Source: Candidatus Planktophila limnetica
Lineage (GTDB): Bacteria > Actinomycetota > Actinomycetes > Nanopelagicales > Nanopelagicaceae
Reading direction: 5' to 3'
Length of the DNA stretch: 8,513 bases
Assembly: GCA_029979485.1 (NCBI GenBank)
Contig: JAPOHK010000030.1
Coordinates: 1 to 8,513 of the forward strand
Within the stretch, counting starts at the first letter, position 1. The number at the start of each line of letters is the position of its first letter. The notes under the pieces are model-generated. The model worked only from the letters and a program-made list of their open reading frames with translations, did no database searches and had not been told where the DNA came from. Positions 1 to 6,961 of this stretch are shown here, piece by piece. Position numbers and translations under genes: made by a program.

Positions 1-847
1 ATTTATCTACGTTCCAAAGGGCGTGCACGTAGACATTCCTTTACAAGCATATTTCCGAATCAATACAGAAAATATGGGACAGTTCGAACGTACTTTGATC
101 ATTGCAGATGAAGATTCATACATTCACTATGTAGAAGGATGTACTGCTCCAATCTACAAATCAGATTCCCTGCACTCTGCCGTTGTTGAAATCATTGTAA
201 AGAAGGGCGCGCGCGTTCGTTACACAACGATTCAAAACTGGTCTAACAATGTTTACAACTTGGTTACTAAGCGTGCCACATGCGCTGAAGGCGCAACGAT
301 GGAATGGGTGGATGGAAACATTGGATCAAAGGTAACTATGAAGTACCCAGCGATTTTCTTGATGGGTCCTCACGCTAAAGGTGAAACACTTTCTCTTGCG
401 TTTGCGGGAGAAGGTCAACACCAAGATTCTGGTGCAAAGATGGTTCACGCAGCTCCTTACACATCTTCATCAGTAATTTCTAAATCAGTTGCTCGTGGTG
501 GAGGTCGCACTTCCTACCGTGGTTTAGTTCAAATTCAAGAAGGAGCTCATCATTCAAAGAGCACGGTTAAGTGTGATGCACTTTTGGTTGACACCATTTC
601 TCGTTCAGATACGTATCCATATGTTGATGTACGTGAAGATGACGTATCAATGGGTCACGAAGCCACGGTTTCCAAAGTTAGTGATGATCAATTGTTCTAC
701 CTGATGTCACGAGGATTAACTGAAGATGAAGCAATGGCAATGATTGTTCGTGGATTCATCGAACCAATTGCACGAGAACTTCCTATGGAATACGCCATCG
801 AACTTAACCGTTTGATTGAACTTCAAATGGAAGGCGCAGTTGGTTAA
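1..847 (+). CDS. sufB: SufB, Fe-S cluster scaffold subunit (5' end cut off)
   Basis: SufB is the scaffold of the cytoplasmic SufBCD complex, on which new Fe-S clusters are built. The reading frame is open from base 2 to a TAA at 845-847, giving 281 codons. The family is usually about 470-480 residues, so roughly 190-200 N-terminal residues lie upstream; the first in-frame GTG (base 23) is internal. Seen in the sequence: the SufB core stretch around [20 protein letters not shown] (bases 2-61), [10 protein letters not shown] (nt 128-157), and a Cys codon at 572-574 in VKCDALL. That Cys aligns by eye with E. coli SufB Cys405, proposed as the site where the cluster first assembles. A GHEAT motif follows, then the C-terminal segment QLFYLMSRG. 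The stop codon overlaps the sufD start by one base, so translation is probably coupled. The last 50 or so residues are clearly paralogous to SufD. Identity is very secure. Confidence 0.97.
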   Translation, partial: FIYVPKGVHVDIPLQAYFRINTENMGQFERTLIIADEDSYIHYVEGCTAPIYKSDSLHSAVVEIIVKKGARVRYTTIQNWSNNVYNLVTKRATCAEGATMEWVDGNIGSKVTMKYPAIFLMGPHAKGETLSLAFAGEGQHQDSGAKMVHAAPYTSSSVISKSVARGGGRTSYRGLVQIQEGAHHSKSTVKCDALLVDTISRSDTYPYVDVREDDVSMGHEATVSKVSDDQLFYLMSRGLTEDEAMAMIVRGFIEPIARELPMEYAIELNRLIELQMEGAVG

Positions 848-1938
848 TGAGTGTCCTTACATCAAATATTTTAGTTCCTCACGGTAGGGAAGAGGCGTGG
901 CGATTCACACCCCTTAACCGCTTAAAGGGACTACACGACGGGTCAGCAGCTATTGCTACACATCGTTCACTTTCACTTAAATCAGCATCAGTACCTGGTG
1001 TGACTTTCGAGAGAGTCTCACGTGAATTACTTCCATCATTGAGTACCACTGATGACGCGATCATGAATCGCGTTCGAGAATTTTCGTCAGATGTAGCGGT
1101 TCTAAAAATTGCTTCAAATTCAGAATTAAGTGAACCTATTCTTCTAAATAGAGAATCTTTTGATCTTACTTCAGCGGAGTATTCACGGGTTTTAATTCAT
1201 ATTGGTTCGAATGCTCGTGCAACAGTGGTTGCCTCAAATACAGGCAATACGTTACTTGCAGAAGAAATCGAATTCAAGGTTGAATCTGGAGCATCGCTAA
1301 CCTTCGTAACCTTGCAGGAATGGGATTCACAAACCGTTCACGTTGCAAAGCACCACGCAATCGTGGATAAGGACGCAAATTTCAAATCAATTACAGTCAC
1401 AATCGGTGGTTCTGTTGTGAGATTGCTTCCAACTGTTGAATTCACAGGCCCAGGTGCAGACGCTCAATTACTAGGGGTTTATTTCGCGACCACTGGACAA
1501 TTCTTCGAACATCGCATTTTCGTCGACCATTGTGTTCCACAGGCTAAATCTCGAGTGAATTACAAAGGAGCGCTCTCCGGCGAGAAAGCTCATACAGTAT
1601 GGATTGGTGATGTTTTCATTAGGGCAAATGCCGAAGGAACAGACACATATGAACTCAATCGCAACTTGTTGCTAACAGATGGTGCGCGTGCGGATTCGGT
1701 GCCTAATCTTGAGATTGAAACAGGCGAAATTGTGGGAGCGGGCCACGCAAGTACAACGGGTCGCTTCGATGATGAACAACTCTTTTACTTAATGTCGCGA
1801 GGAATTTCAATAGAAGATGCTCGACGTTTGGTAGTTCGCGGATTCTTTAATGAGATCATCAGTGAAATTTCTGACTCAGAAGTTCAAGTGCGACTCATGG
1901 AGCGTATAGATTCTGAATTAGTTAAAGCAGGTGCATGA
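847..1938 (+). CDS. sufD: SufD, Fe-S cluster assembly scaffold partner
   Basis: SufD pairs with SufB, and with two SufC ATPases forms the SufBC2D scaffold; it is needed for iron entry in the E. coli system. The 363-residue product carries the N-terminal motif HGREEAWRFTPLNRLKGLHD (residues 12-31). It also has a beta-helix core and the C-terminal signature [12 protein letters not shown], shared with SufB. His300 in GAGHAST aligns by eye with E. coli SufD His360, a proposed cluster-assembly residue. The ATG at 847 shares its A with the sufB TAA. A purine-rich GGAAGG sits at 829-834, but 12 bases away, so translational coupling is the likelier means of initiation. Many actinobacterial SufD proteins, as I remember them, have a few dozen more residues before the GREE motif; here only about 12 precede it. 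This is consistent with a streamlined genome, and no upstream start is plausible because it would lie inside sufB. Confidence 0.96.
   Translation: MSVLTSNILVPHGREEAWRFTPLNRLKGLHDGSAAIATHRSLSLKSASVPGVTFERVSRELLPSLSTTDDAIMNRVREFSSDVAVLKIASNSELSEPILLNRESFDLTSAEYSRVLIHIGSNARATVVASNTGNTLLAEEIEFKVESGASLTFVTLQEWDSQTVHVAKHHAIVDKDANFKSITVTIGGSVVRLLPTVEFTGPGADAQLLGVYFATTGQFFEHRIFVDHCVPQAKSRVNYKGALSGEKAHTVWIGDVFIRANAEGTDTYELNRNLLLTDGARADSVPNLEIETGEIVGAGHASTTGRFDDEQLFYLMSRGISIEDARRLVVRGFFNEIISEISDSEVQVRLMERIDSELVKAGA
1928..1933 (+). promoter_or_regulatory. Ribosome binding site that decides the Rieske ferredoxin start
   Basis: CAGGTG lies six bases before the ATG at 1940, inside the last codons of sufD. 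A competing in-frame GTG at 1931 is part of this very motif and has no good purine-rich site of its own. This favours ATG 1940 as the start. Confidence 0.55.
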
Positions 1939-1939
1939 T

Positions 1940-2239
1940 ATGAGTTCTTTGAAATTTTCAGCGTTACAGGATCGTAAACCGGTGAAGATAAATGTTAACG
2001 GTGAAGATATCTGTGTGACGCGCATCGGAGAAGAAGTTTTTGCAATTGGTGATTTGTGCACGCATTCAGATGCCTCTTTGTCTGAAGGTGACGTGACTGA
2101 TTTCAAAATCGAATGCTGGTTGCATGGCGCGGAGTTTGATTTACGTACAGGCGAGGCGCTCACACTGCCAGCCAATATCCCTGCCAAAACCTACCCAGTA
2201 AATGTTGTTGATGATGTTGTAGAAGTCAAAGTTAATTAA
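1940..2239 (+). CDS. Rieske-type [2Fe-2S] ferredoxin within the suf operon
   Basis: This 99-residue soluble protein consists of a single Rieske domain, like the small ferredoxin subunits of non-heme iron oxygenases and the NirD family. The [2Fe-2S] ligands are visible: Cys40 and His42 in CTH, and Cys59 and His62 in CWLH, 16 residues apart. The Rieske order C-x-H...C-x2-H is intact and is followed by the usual G-A-E-F-D. An in-frame GTG at 1931 would add three residues and overlap sufD by eight bases; ATG 1940 starts one base after the sufD stop and has a CAGGTG upstream. Such a gene is commonly found between sufD and sufC in actinobacteria. Its exact role is not settled; electron supply to cluster assembly is a reasonable inference. 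No dioxygenase subunit is present in the window, so a catabolic role is unlikely. Confidence 0.9.
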   Translation: MSSLKFSALQDRKPVKINVNGEDICVTRIGEEVFAIGDLCTHSDASLSEGDVTDFKIECWLHGAEFDLRTGEALTLPANIPAKTYPVNVVDDVVEVKVN

Positions 2240-2270
2240 TTATTAGACCAACCCACATACGAGAGATAAC

Positions 2271-2273
2271 AGG
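2271..2273 (+). promoter_or_regulatory. Ribosome binding site of sufC
   Basis: AGG lies five bases before the ATG at 2279, preceded by a purine-rich GAGAGATAACA. It sits in the 39-base spacer after the Rieske gene, the longest gap in the SUF cluster, so sufC has an initiation site independent of its upstream neighbour. Confidence 0.5.
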
Positions 2274-2278
2274 TAAAA

Positions 2279-3031
2279 ATGAGCACACTAGAAATTCGCA
2301 ACCTTCAGGTTTCGGTAGATACAGAGAACGGTGCAGTAGAGATTCTTAAAGGTGTTGATCTAACAATTAAGTCCGGTGAGACACACGCAATTATGGGACC
2401 CAATGGTTCAGGTAAATCTACTCTTGCCTATTCGATTGCTGGGCATCCGAAGTACACAATCACCGGAGGCTCTGTAACGCTAGATGGAGCAGATGTTCTA
2501 GAGATGAGCGTTGACGAACGGGCAAAAGCAGGATTGTTCCTGGCGATGCAATACCCAGTTGAAGTACCCGGAGTTTCAGTATCAAACTTCCTTCGCACTG
2601 CAGCCACTGCATTGCGTGGTGAAGCTCCAAAACTTCGTACGTGGGTAACAGAGGTAAAAGAAGCAATGGATGCACTTTCAATAGATCCAAGTTTTGCTCA
2701 ACGAAATGTTAATGAAGGATTCTCTGGCGGAGAAAAAAAGCGTCATGAGATTATGCAACTTGAATTGCTCAAGCCAAAAATTGCCATTCTTGATGAAACA
2801 GATTCTGGATTAGATGTTGACGCTTTGAGAATTGTTTCTGAAGGCGTTAATCGCGCCAAGGACGCAAACAATCTTGGAGTACTTTTAATCACTCACTACA
2901 CAAGAATTCTTCGTTATATCAAACCCGATTTTGTGCATGTATTTGCTAACGGCAAAGTTGTGGAAGAGGGCGGTCCCGAGTTAGCAGATAAACTCGAAGC
3001 CGAGGGGTATGCCGAATACGTCGGTAGCTAA
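2279..3031 (+). CDS. sufC: SufC, Fe-S assembly ABC-type ATPase
   Basis: SufC is the cytoplasmic ATPase of the SufBC2D scaffold; its ATP-driven dimerisation reshapes SufB-SufD during cluster formation and is not linked to a membrane transporter. The 250-residue product has the normal family length. Motifs in order: Walker A GPNGSGKST (40-48), Q-loop region with Gln91 in AMQYPVEVPG, ABC signature FSGGEKKRHEIMQ (148-160), Walker B with IAILDETDSGLD (168-179; Asp172, Glu173), and the switch His206 in LLITHYTRIL. The extended signature with EKK, and D-S-G-L-D-x-D-A-L after Walker B, distinguish SufC from transporter ATPases. It lies 39 bases after the Rieske gene, with its own AGG ribosome site, and 8 bases before sufS. 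A stronger private initiation site would suit the 1:2:1 SufB:SufC:SufD stoichiometry, though that link is inference. Confidence 0.97.
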   Translation: MSTLEIRNLQVSVDTENGAVEILKGVDLTIKSGETHAIMGPNGSGKSTLAYSIAGHPKYTITGGSVTLDGADVLEMSVDERAKAGLFLAMQYPVEVPGVSVSNFLRTAATALRGEAPKLRTWVTEVKEAMDALSIDPSFAQRNVNEGFSGGEKKRHEIMQLELLKPKIAILDETDSGLDVDALRIVSEGVNRAKDANNLGVLLITHYTRILRYIKPDFVHVFANGKVVEEGGPELADKLEAEGYAEYVGS

Positions 3032-3039
3032 ATCACCTT

Positions 3040-4287
3040 ATGTCACTTGATGTCGCACGTATACGCAAAGATTTTCCTATCTTTACGCGCACTATTCGCG
3101 ACGGCAAAAAACTTGTTTACTTAGATAGCGGAGCAACCAGCCAAAAACCACAAGTGGTGATTGACGCTGAAGTTGATTTCTATGCAAAACACAATGCGGC
3201 CGCGCACAGAGGTGCACATCAACTTGCCGAAGAAGCAACAGAGATGTTTGAAGCATCAAGAGAAACAGTTGCATCATTCCTCGGTGCCAAGACAGAAGAA
3301 ATCGTATTTACGAAAAGCGCTACTGAATCCTTAAATCTATTGGCATACGCCTTCAGTAATGCAGAACCTGGTAGCCAGTTCGCCATTGGTTCTGAGCACT
3401 CCATCGTTGTTTCTGAAATGGAGCATCACGCAAATTTAATACCTTGGCAACAACTCGCAAAGAGAAGCGGTGCTGAACTTAAATGGTTTGGCGTTACTTC
3501 TGATGGACGTTTGGACGAGTCAAATATTGATTCGTTGATCACTTCTAAGACCAAAATTGTTGCAATTACTCAACAATCTAATGTTCTTGGAACGATAAAT
3601 AACTTAGATCACATCATTGAAAAAGCTCACAAAGTTGGGGCCATTGTGATTGTTGATGCATGCCAATCTGTTCCACATATCCCTGTTGATGTGACCAATC
3701 TAGGTGCAGACTTCTTAGCTTTTTCTGGTCATAAAATATTGGGTCCAACAGGAGTTGGAGTTTTATGGGGGCGTTACGAATTACTCAATAATCTTGCACC
3801 ATTCTTATTTGGCGGGTCCATGATTGAAAATGTGACAATGACTGATGCAACATGGGCCGAAGCACCTCGCAAATTTGAAGCTGGTGTTCCTAATATGGCT
3901 CAAGTTGTGGGCTTAGCCGCGGGAATCAAGTACTTACAAAGTATTGGTCTTGAAAAAGTTCACGAACATGAAAAAGCGCTGACGGGATATTTGTTAAATG
4001 AATTGAATCAGATTCCTGGTATTGCAGTTGTAGGACCGACAGATATTTCACTTCGCGGAGGAACGGTTTCATTTACTGTTGAGGCTATCCATCCTCATGA
4101 TCTTGGTCAGTACTTAGATAGTGCAGGTATCGCAGTCCGCACGGGACATCACTGCGCATGGCCGCTTACTCGTGCTTTAGGGGTACCCGCAACTACTAGA
4201 GCTTCCCTGTATCTGTATAACGATAATTCGGATATTGACGCACTCATCGCAGCAATCAAAGATGCGAAGAAATATTTTGGTCAGTAA
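3040..4287 (+). CDS. sufS: SufS, PLP-dependent cysteine desulfurase (group II)
   Basis: SufS converts L-cysteine to L-alanine and holds the released sulfur as a persulfide on its own cysteine, supplying the SUF pathway. The 415-residue product is a class V aminotransferase-fold enzyme of usual length. Visible residues: LDSGATSQKP near the N-terminus, tandem His129-His130 in EMEHHANLIPWQ (the second is expected to stack on the cofactor), Asp206 and Gln209 in VDACQS (cofactor binding), Lys232 in FSGHKILGPTG (Schiff base with PLP), and catalytic Cys372 in RTGHHCAWPL. The short catalytic-loop style RTGHHCA is typical of SufS rather than IscS/NifS. The gene starts eight bases after sufC without a clear Shine-Dalgarno sequence, and its TAA overlaps the sufU ATG by one base. 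That tight link fits SufU being its sulfur acceptor. Confidence 0.97.
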   Translation: MSLDVARIRKDFPIFTRTIRDGKKLVYLDSGATSQKPQVVIDAEVDFYAKHNAAAHRGAHQLAEEATEMFEASRETVASFLGAKTEEIVFTKSATESLNLLAYAFSNAEPGSQFAIGSEHSIVVSEMEHHANLIPWQQLAKRSGAELKWFGVTSDGRLDESNIDSLITSKTKIVAITQQSNVLGTINNLDHIIEKAHKVGAIVIVDACQSVPHIPVDVTNLGADFLAFSGHKILGPTGVGVLWGRYELLNNLAPFLFGGSMIENVTMTDATWAEAPRKFEAGVPNMAQVVGLAAGIKYLQSIGLEKVHEHEKALTGYLLNELNQIPGIAVVGPTDISLRGGTVSFTVEAIHPHDLGQYLDSAGIAVRTGHHCAWPLTRALGVPATTRASLYLYNDNSDIDALIAAIKDAKKYFGQ

Positions 4288-4727
4288 TGCAATTAGATAA
4301 TTTGTATCAAGAAGTTATTCTTGATCATTACAAGCATCCCGAGAATAAAGGGCTTGCTACTTCCTATGATGCCCAGGTTCATCACATCAATCCAAGTTGT
4401 GGCGATGAAATTACTCTCAATTTAACTTTGCAGGGACAAAAGGTTTCAGCAATTTCATGGGATGGCGTTGGTTGTTCTATCTCTCAAGCCAGCGTATCAA
4501 TCATGAGTTCGTTGATGATGAATAAAGAGCTCTCAGAAGCGCAGACCATTTTCGATGAATTCGTCGCTTTGATGCAGAGCAAGGGAAGCGGATCGCCAGA
4601 TGAATCTGTACTCGAAGATGCTGTGGCTTTTGCAGGAGTATCTCAATACCCAGCGCGCATTAAATGTGCCTTATTGGGTTGGATGGCATTTAAAGATGCG
4701 TCGGTACAAGCCCAGAAAAGGAACTAA
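4287..4727 (+). CDS. sufU: SufU, zinc-dependent sulfurtransferase partner of SufS
   Basis: SufU accepts the persulfide sulfur from SufS and passes it to the SufBCD scaffold; it replaces SufE in Gram-positive bacteria. The 146-residue product shows the IscU-like fold signatures LYQEVILDHYKHPEN, NPSCGDEI, GVGCSISQAS and YPARIKCALLGW. The expected zinc ligands are present: Cys38, Asp40, Cys63 and Cys127. By alignment with the Bacillus SufU, Cys38 would be the sulfur-accepting residue. The stretch between Cys63 and Cys127 is longer than in IscU scaffolds, which is the SufU hallmark. The start ATG shares one base with the sufS stop, so expression is probably coupled. There is no competing SufE in the window. 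Confidence 0.95.
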   Translation: MQLDNLYQEVILDHYKHPENKGLATSYDAQVHHINPSCGDEITLNLTLQGQKVSAISWDGVGCSISQASVSIMSSLMMNKELSEAQTIFDEFVALMQSKGSGSPDESVLEDAVAFAGVSQYPARIKCALLGWMAFKDASVQAQKRN

Positions 4728-4743
4728 ACTAAGCCACAGATAG

Positions 4744-4748
4744 AAGGG
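4744..4748 (+). promoter_or_regulatory. Ribosome binding site of sufT
   Basis: AAGGG, within AGAAGGGTG, lies six bases before the ATG at 4755 in the 27-base spacer after sufU. It is among the best Shine-Dalgarno matches in the window and supports the chosen start. Confidence 0.6.
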
Positions 4749-4754
4749 TGCACT

Positions 4755-5066
4755 ATGACAACCAGCGTTGATGATGTAACAGAGGCCATGAAGGATGTAG
4801 TCGACCCCGAATTAGGAATCAATGTAGTTGATTTAGGTTTGATTTATGACGTAATGGTTGATGAATCCAATATTGCAGTTCTTAACATGACTCTTACATC
4901 TGCGGCATGCCCATTGCAAGACGTCATTGAAGATCAAACTCGTCAAGCTTTGGCCGGGATGACAACTGATGTAAAAATTAATTGGGTATGGATGCCACCT
5001 TGGGGACCAGACAAAATTTCTGATGATGGTCGAGAACAACTAAGAGCGTTGGGATTCACGGTTTAA
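4755..5066 (+). CDS. sufT: SufT, DUF59/MIP18-family Fe-S maturation factor
   Basis: SufT is a small cytoplasmic protein that helps Fe-S protein maturation, especially when demand for clusters is high (known from staphylococcal and mycobacterial SufT). The 103-residue product is one DUF59 domain. The family motif DPELGINVVDLGLIYDV is at residues 17-33, and the conserved Cys52 sits in TSAACPLQ. The C-terminal tail has a W-x-W-x-P-P-W-G segment followed by SDDGREQLRALGF, common in actinobacterial homologues. The gene ends the SUF series and its stop is two bases before the ABC exporter start. DUF59 proteins also occur in phenylacetate degradation (PaaD) and fused to Mrp ATPases; the suf location makes SufT the clear choice. 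Confidence 0.93.
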   Translation: MTTSVDDVTEAMKDVVDPELGINVVDLGLIYDVMVDESNIAVLNMTLTSAACPLQDVIEDQTRQALAGMTTDVKINWVWMPPWGPDKISDDGREQLRALGFTV

Positions 5067-5068
5067 CA

Positions 5069-6961
5069 ATGTCGATGCAAGCAGTTTGGATGACCCACCG
5101 GTCAATGACTGCAGATCCTTCGGTAAAGGAACAAAAGCTCAAGGCAGGTACAGTCAAAAGAATTTTTGATTTCGCTAGACCTTATCGAAAATATCTCTCT
5201 GTATTTCTCTTCACCGTTGTTATAGATGCGTTCTTGGTTGTGGCTACTCCATTAATTCTGCGTAAGTTAATTGATGATGGAGTTATTCCTAAAAACGGTC
5301 CGTTGATTACTGAACTAGCATTCATTGTCGGTTTACTGGCGATTGCTGATGCTGTGATGAGCATCGTTGGTCGATGGTTTTCTGCGCGGATAGGCGAAGG
5401 ATTGATCTATGACTTGCGATCTCAAGTTTTTGCACATGTTCAAAAGCAATCCATAGCATTCTTCACTCGCACTCAAACAGGTGCCTTAATCTCACGAATT
5501 AATTCAGACGTAATTGGTGCACAACAAGCATTTACATCATCCTTATCAGGTGTTTTGAGCAATGTCATCACTTTGATTTTGGTTACAACAACCATGCTCT
5601 TTCTTTCATGGCAGATCACACTGGTATCTCTTGTTTTGTTACCAGTTTTCTTGATTCCCACTAAATGGGTGGGTCGAAAGCTCCAAGCTTTGACTAGAGA
5701 CTCTTTTGATCTGAATGCAGCAATGTCATCCAGAATGACAGAACGATTCAATGTTTCAGGTGCCATGTTGGTTGCGCTCTATGGAGAGCCAGGACAGGAA
5801 AATGAATCTTTTCGTTCTAGAGCACGACGTGTAGCTGATATTGGAATATCCATGGCGATGCTCAATCGAATTTTTTTTATAGCCTTAACTAGTGTTGCGG
5901 CAGTCGCTACCGCTTTCGCCTATGGCATCGGAGGCCACTTAGCACTCAGTGGCATCGTCACTGTGGGAACACTCCTAGCAATAACTGCTCTCTTGGCTCG
6001 CTTGTATGGACCTCTGACTGCACTCTCTAATGTTCGAATTGATGTCATGACCGCACTAGTCTCTTTTGAAAGAGTCTTTGAAGTACTAGATCTGCAACCG
6101 ATGGTTACTGATAAGACCAATGCAAAAGTACTAGCTAAAAAGATTCCATCAGTAGAGTTCAAAAACGTGCATTTCTCTTATCCAAAGCCAGAAGAAATAT
6201 CACTGGCATCACTTGAATCGGCCGCAAAAGAAGAACAGATAGAAAGCGGAGAGATTCTAAAAGGAGTTTCTTTCAAGGTTGCATCAGGAACTTTCACAGC
6301 AATAGTTGGGCCATCTGGCGCAGGTAAAACAACAATAAGCGCTCTAGTTCCTAGACTTTATGACGTAACTAGCGGAAGCATTGAAGTCGATGGCATCGAT
6401 ATTAGAGATTTAACCTTAGATTCATTGCGTTCAAATATTGGTGTTGTTACTCAAGATGCCCATCTGTTCCATGAAAGCATTGCCGATAATCTTCGATATG
6501 CAAAACATGATGCAACTGAGAAAGAGATGCAGGAAGCTTGTCGTGCGGCACAAATTTGGGATTTAGTTGATTCTCTTCCTAATAAGTTTAATACATTGGT
6601 TGGCGAGCGAGGTCACAGATTATCCGGGGGAGAGAAGCAAAGATTGGCAATTGCGCGTTTGCTTCTAAAGTCTCCTTCTGTTGTAATTTTGGATGAAGCA
6701 ACGGCGCACTTGGATTCTGAAAATGAAGCTTTGGTTCAGCAAGCGTTGAAAACAGCTCTTACTGGGAGAACCAGCATTGTTATTGCTCATCGACTTAGTA
6801 CGGTAAAAGATGCCGACCAGATTATTGTTCTAGAGCAAGGAGTAATTGCTCAACGAGGCACACATGAGGATCTTGTAAGTGCAGGCGGGCTTTATTCCGA
6901 ACTTTATGCTCGCCAGGATTTAGGCGGTTTTGCGAATGAGACGTCTACCGTAAATTACTAA
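5069..6961 (+). CDS. ABC exporter half-transporter (fused membrane and ATPase domains)
   Basis: This 630-residue protein has an exporter-type transmembrane domain followed by an ATPase domain, and would work as a dimer in the cytoplasmic membrane. Approximate helices by hydrophobicity: 42-64, 79-101, 160-179, 182-200, 267-288 and 295-318. ATPase motifs: A-loop Tyr371, Walker A GPSGAGKTT (414-422, Lys420), Q-loop Gln462, signature LSGGEKQR (518-525), Walker B ending Asp542 with catalytic Glu543, and His574. About 20 residues (roughly 375-395, with EEISLASLES) are inserted after the A-loop, which I recall from a group of actinobacterial exporters. All catalytic residues are present. It begins two bases after sufT, so it is probably in the SUF transcript, but the ribosome site is weak; Met3, Met8 or Met13 could also be the start. 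The last 13 codons overlap the opposing SURF1 gene. Substrate unknown: lipid, peptide, drug or a sulfur compound are all possible. Confidence 0.92.
   Translation: MSMQAVWMTHRSMTADPSVKEQKLKAGTVKRIFDFARPYRKYLSVFLFTVVIDAFLVVATPLILRKLIDDGVIPKNGPLITELAFIVGLLAIADAVMSIVGRWFSARIGEGLIYDLRSQVFAHVQKQSIAFFTRTQTGALISRINSDVIGAQQAFTSSLSGVLSNVITLILVTTTMLFLSWQITLVSLVLLPVFLIPTKWVGRKLQALTRDSFDLNAAMSSRMTERFNVSGAMLVALYGEPGQENESFRSRARRVADIGISMAMLNRIFFIALTSVAAVATAFAYGIGGHLALSGIVTVGTLLAITALLARLYGPLTALSNVRIDVMTALVSFERVFEVLDLQPMVTDKTNAKVLAKKIPSVEFKNVHFSYPKPEEISLASLESAAKEEQIESGEILKGVSFKVASGTFTAIVGPSGAGKTTISALVPRLYDVTSGSIEVDGIDIRDLTLDSLRSNIGVVTQDAHLFHESIADNLRYAKHDATEKEMQEACRAAQIWDLVDSLPNKFNTLVGERGHRLSGGEKQRLAIARLLLKSPSVVILDEATAHLDSENEALVQQALKTALTGRTSIVIAHRLSTVKDADQIIVLEQGVIAQRGTHEDLVSAGGLYSELYARQDLGGFANETSTVNY

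Noticed and set aside
1931..1933. GTG as the Rieske ferredoxin start
   Set aside because: It lies within the ribosome binding motif of ATG 1940 and would overlap sufD by eight bases with no site of its own.
1918..2187. Minus-strand open frame opposite the Rieske ferredoxin
   Set aside because: The plus-strand frame has intact cluster ligands and fits the operon spacing; the antisense frame has no family features.
3032..3039. A ribosome site or small regulatory element between sufC and sufS
   Set aside because: The eight bases hold no purine-rich motif (CACCTT is the complement of one), so coupling to sufC translation is the simpler reading.
5473..5766. Minus-strand open frames inside the ABC exporter (also around 5920-6162)
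   Set aside because: They are low-complexity shadows of the membrane domain, lacking plausible starts or ribosome sites.
6911..6930. Small hairpin CGCC-N8-GGCG followed by GTTTT, as a possible terminator for the SUF/ABC transcript
   Set aside because: The stem is only four pairs with an eight-base loop and a short T run, and it lies inside the exporter coding region before its stop codon.
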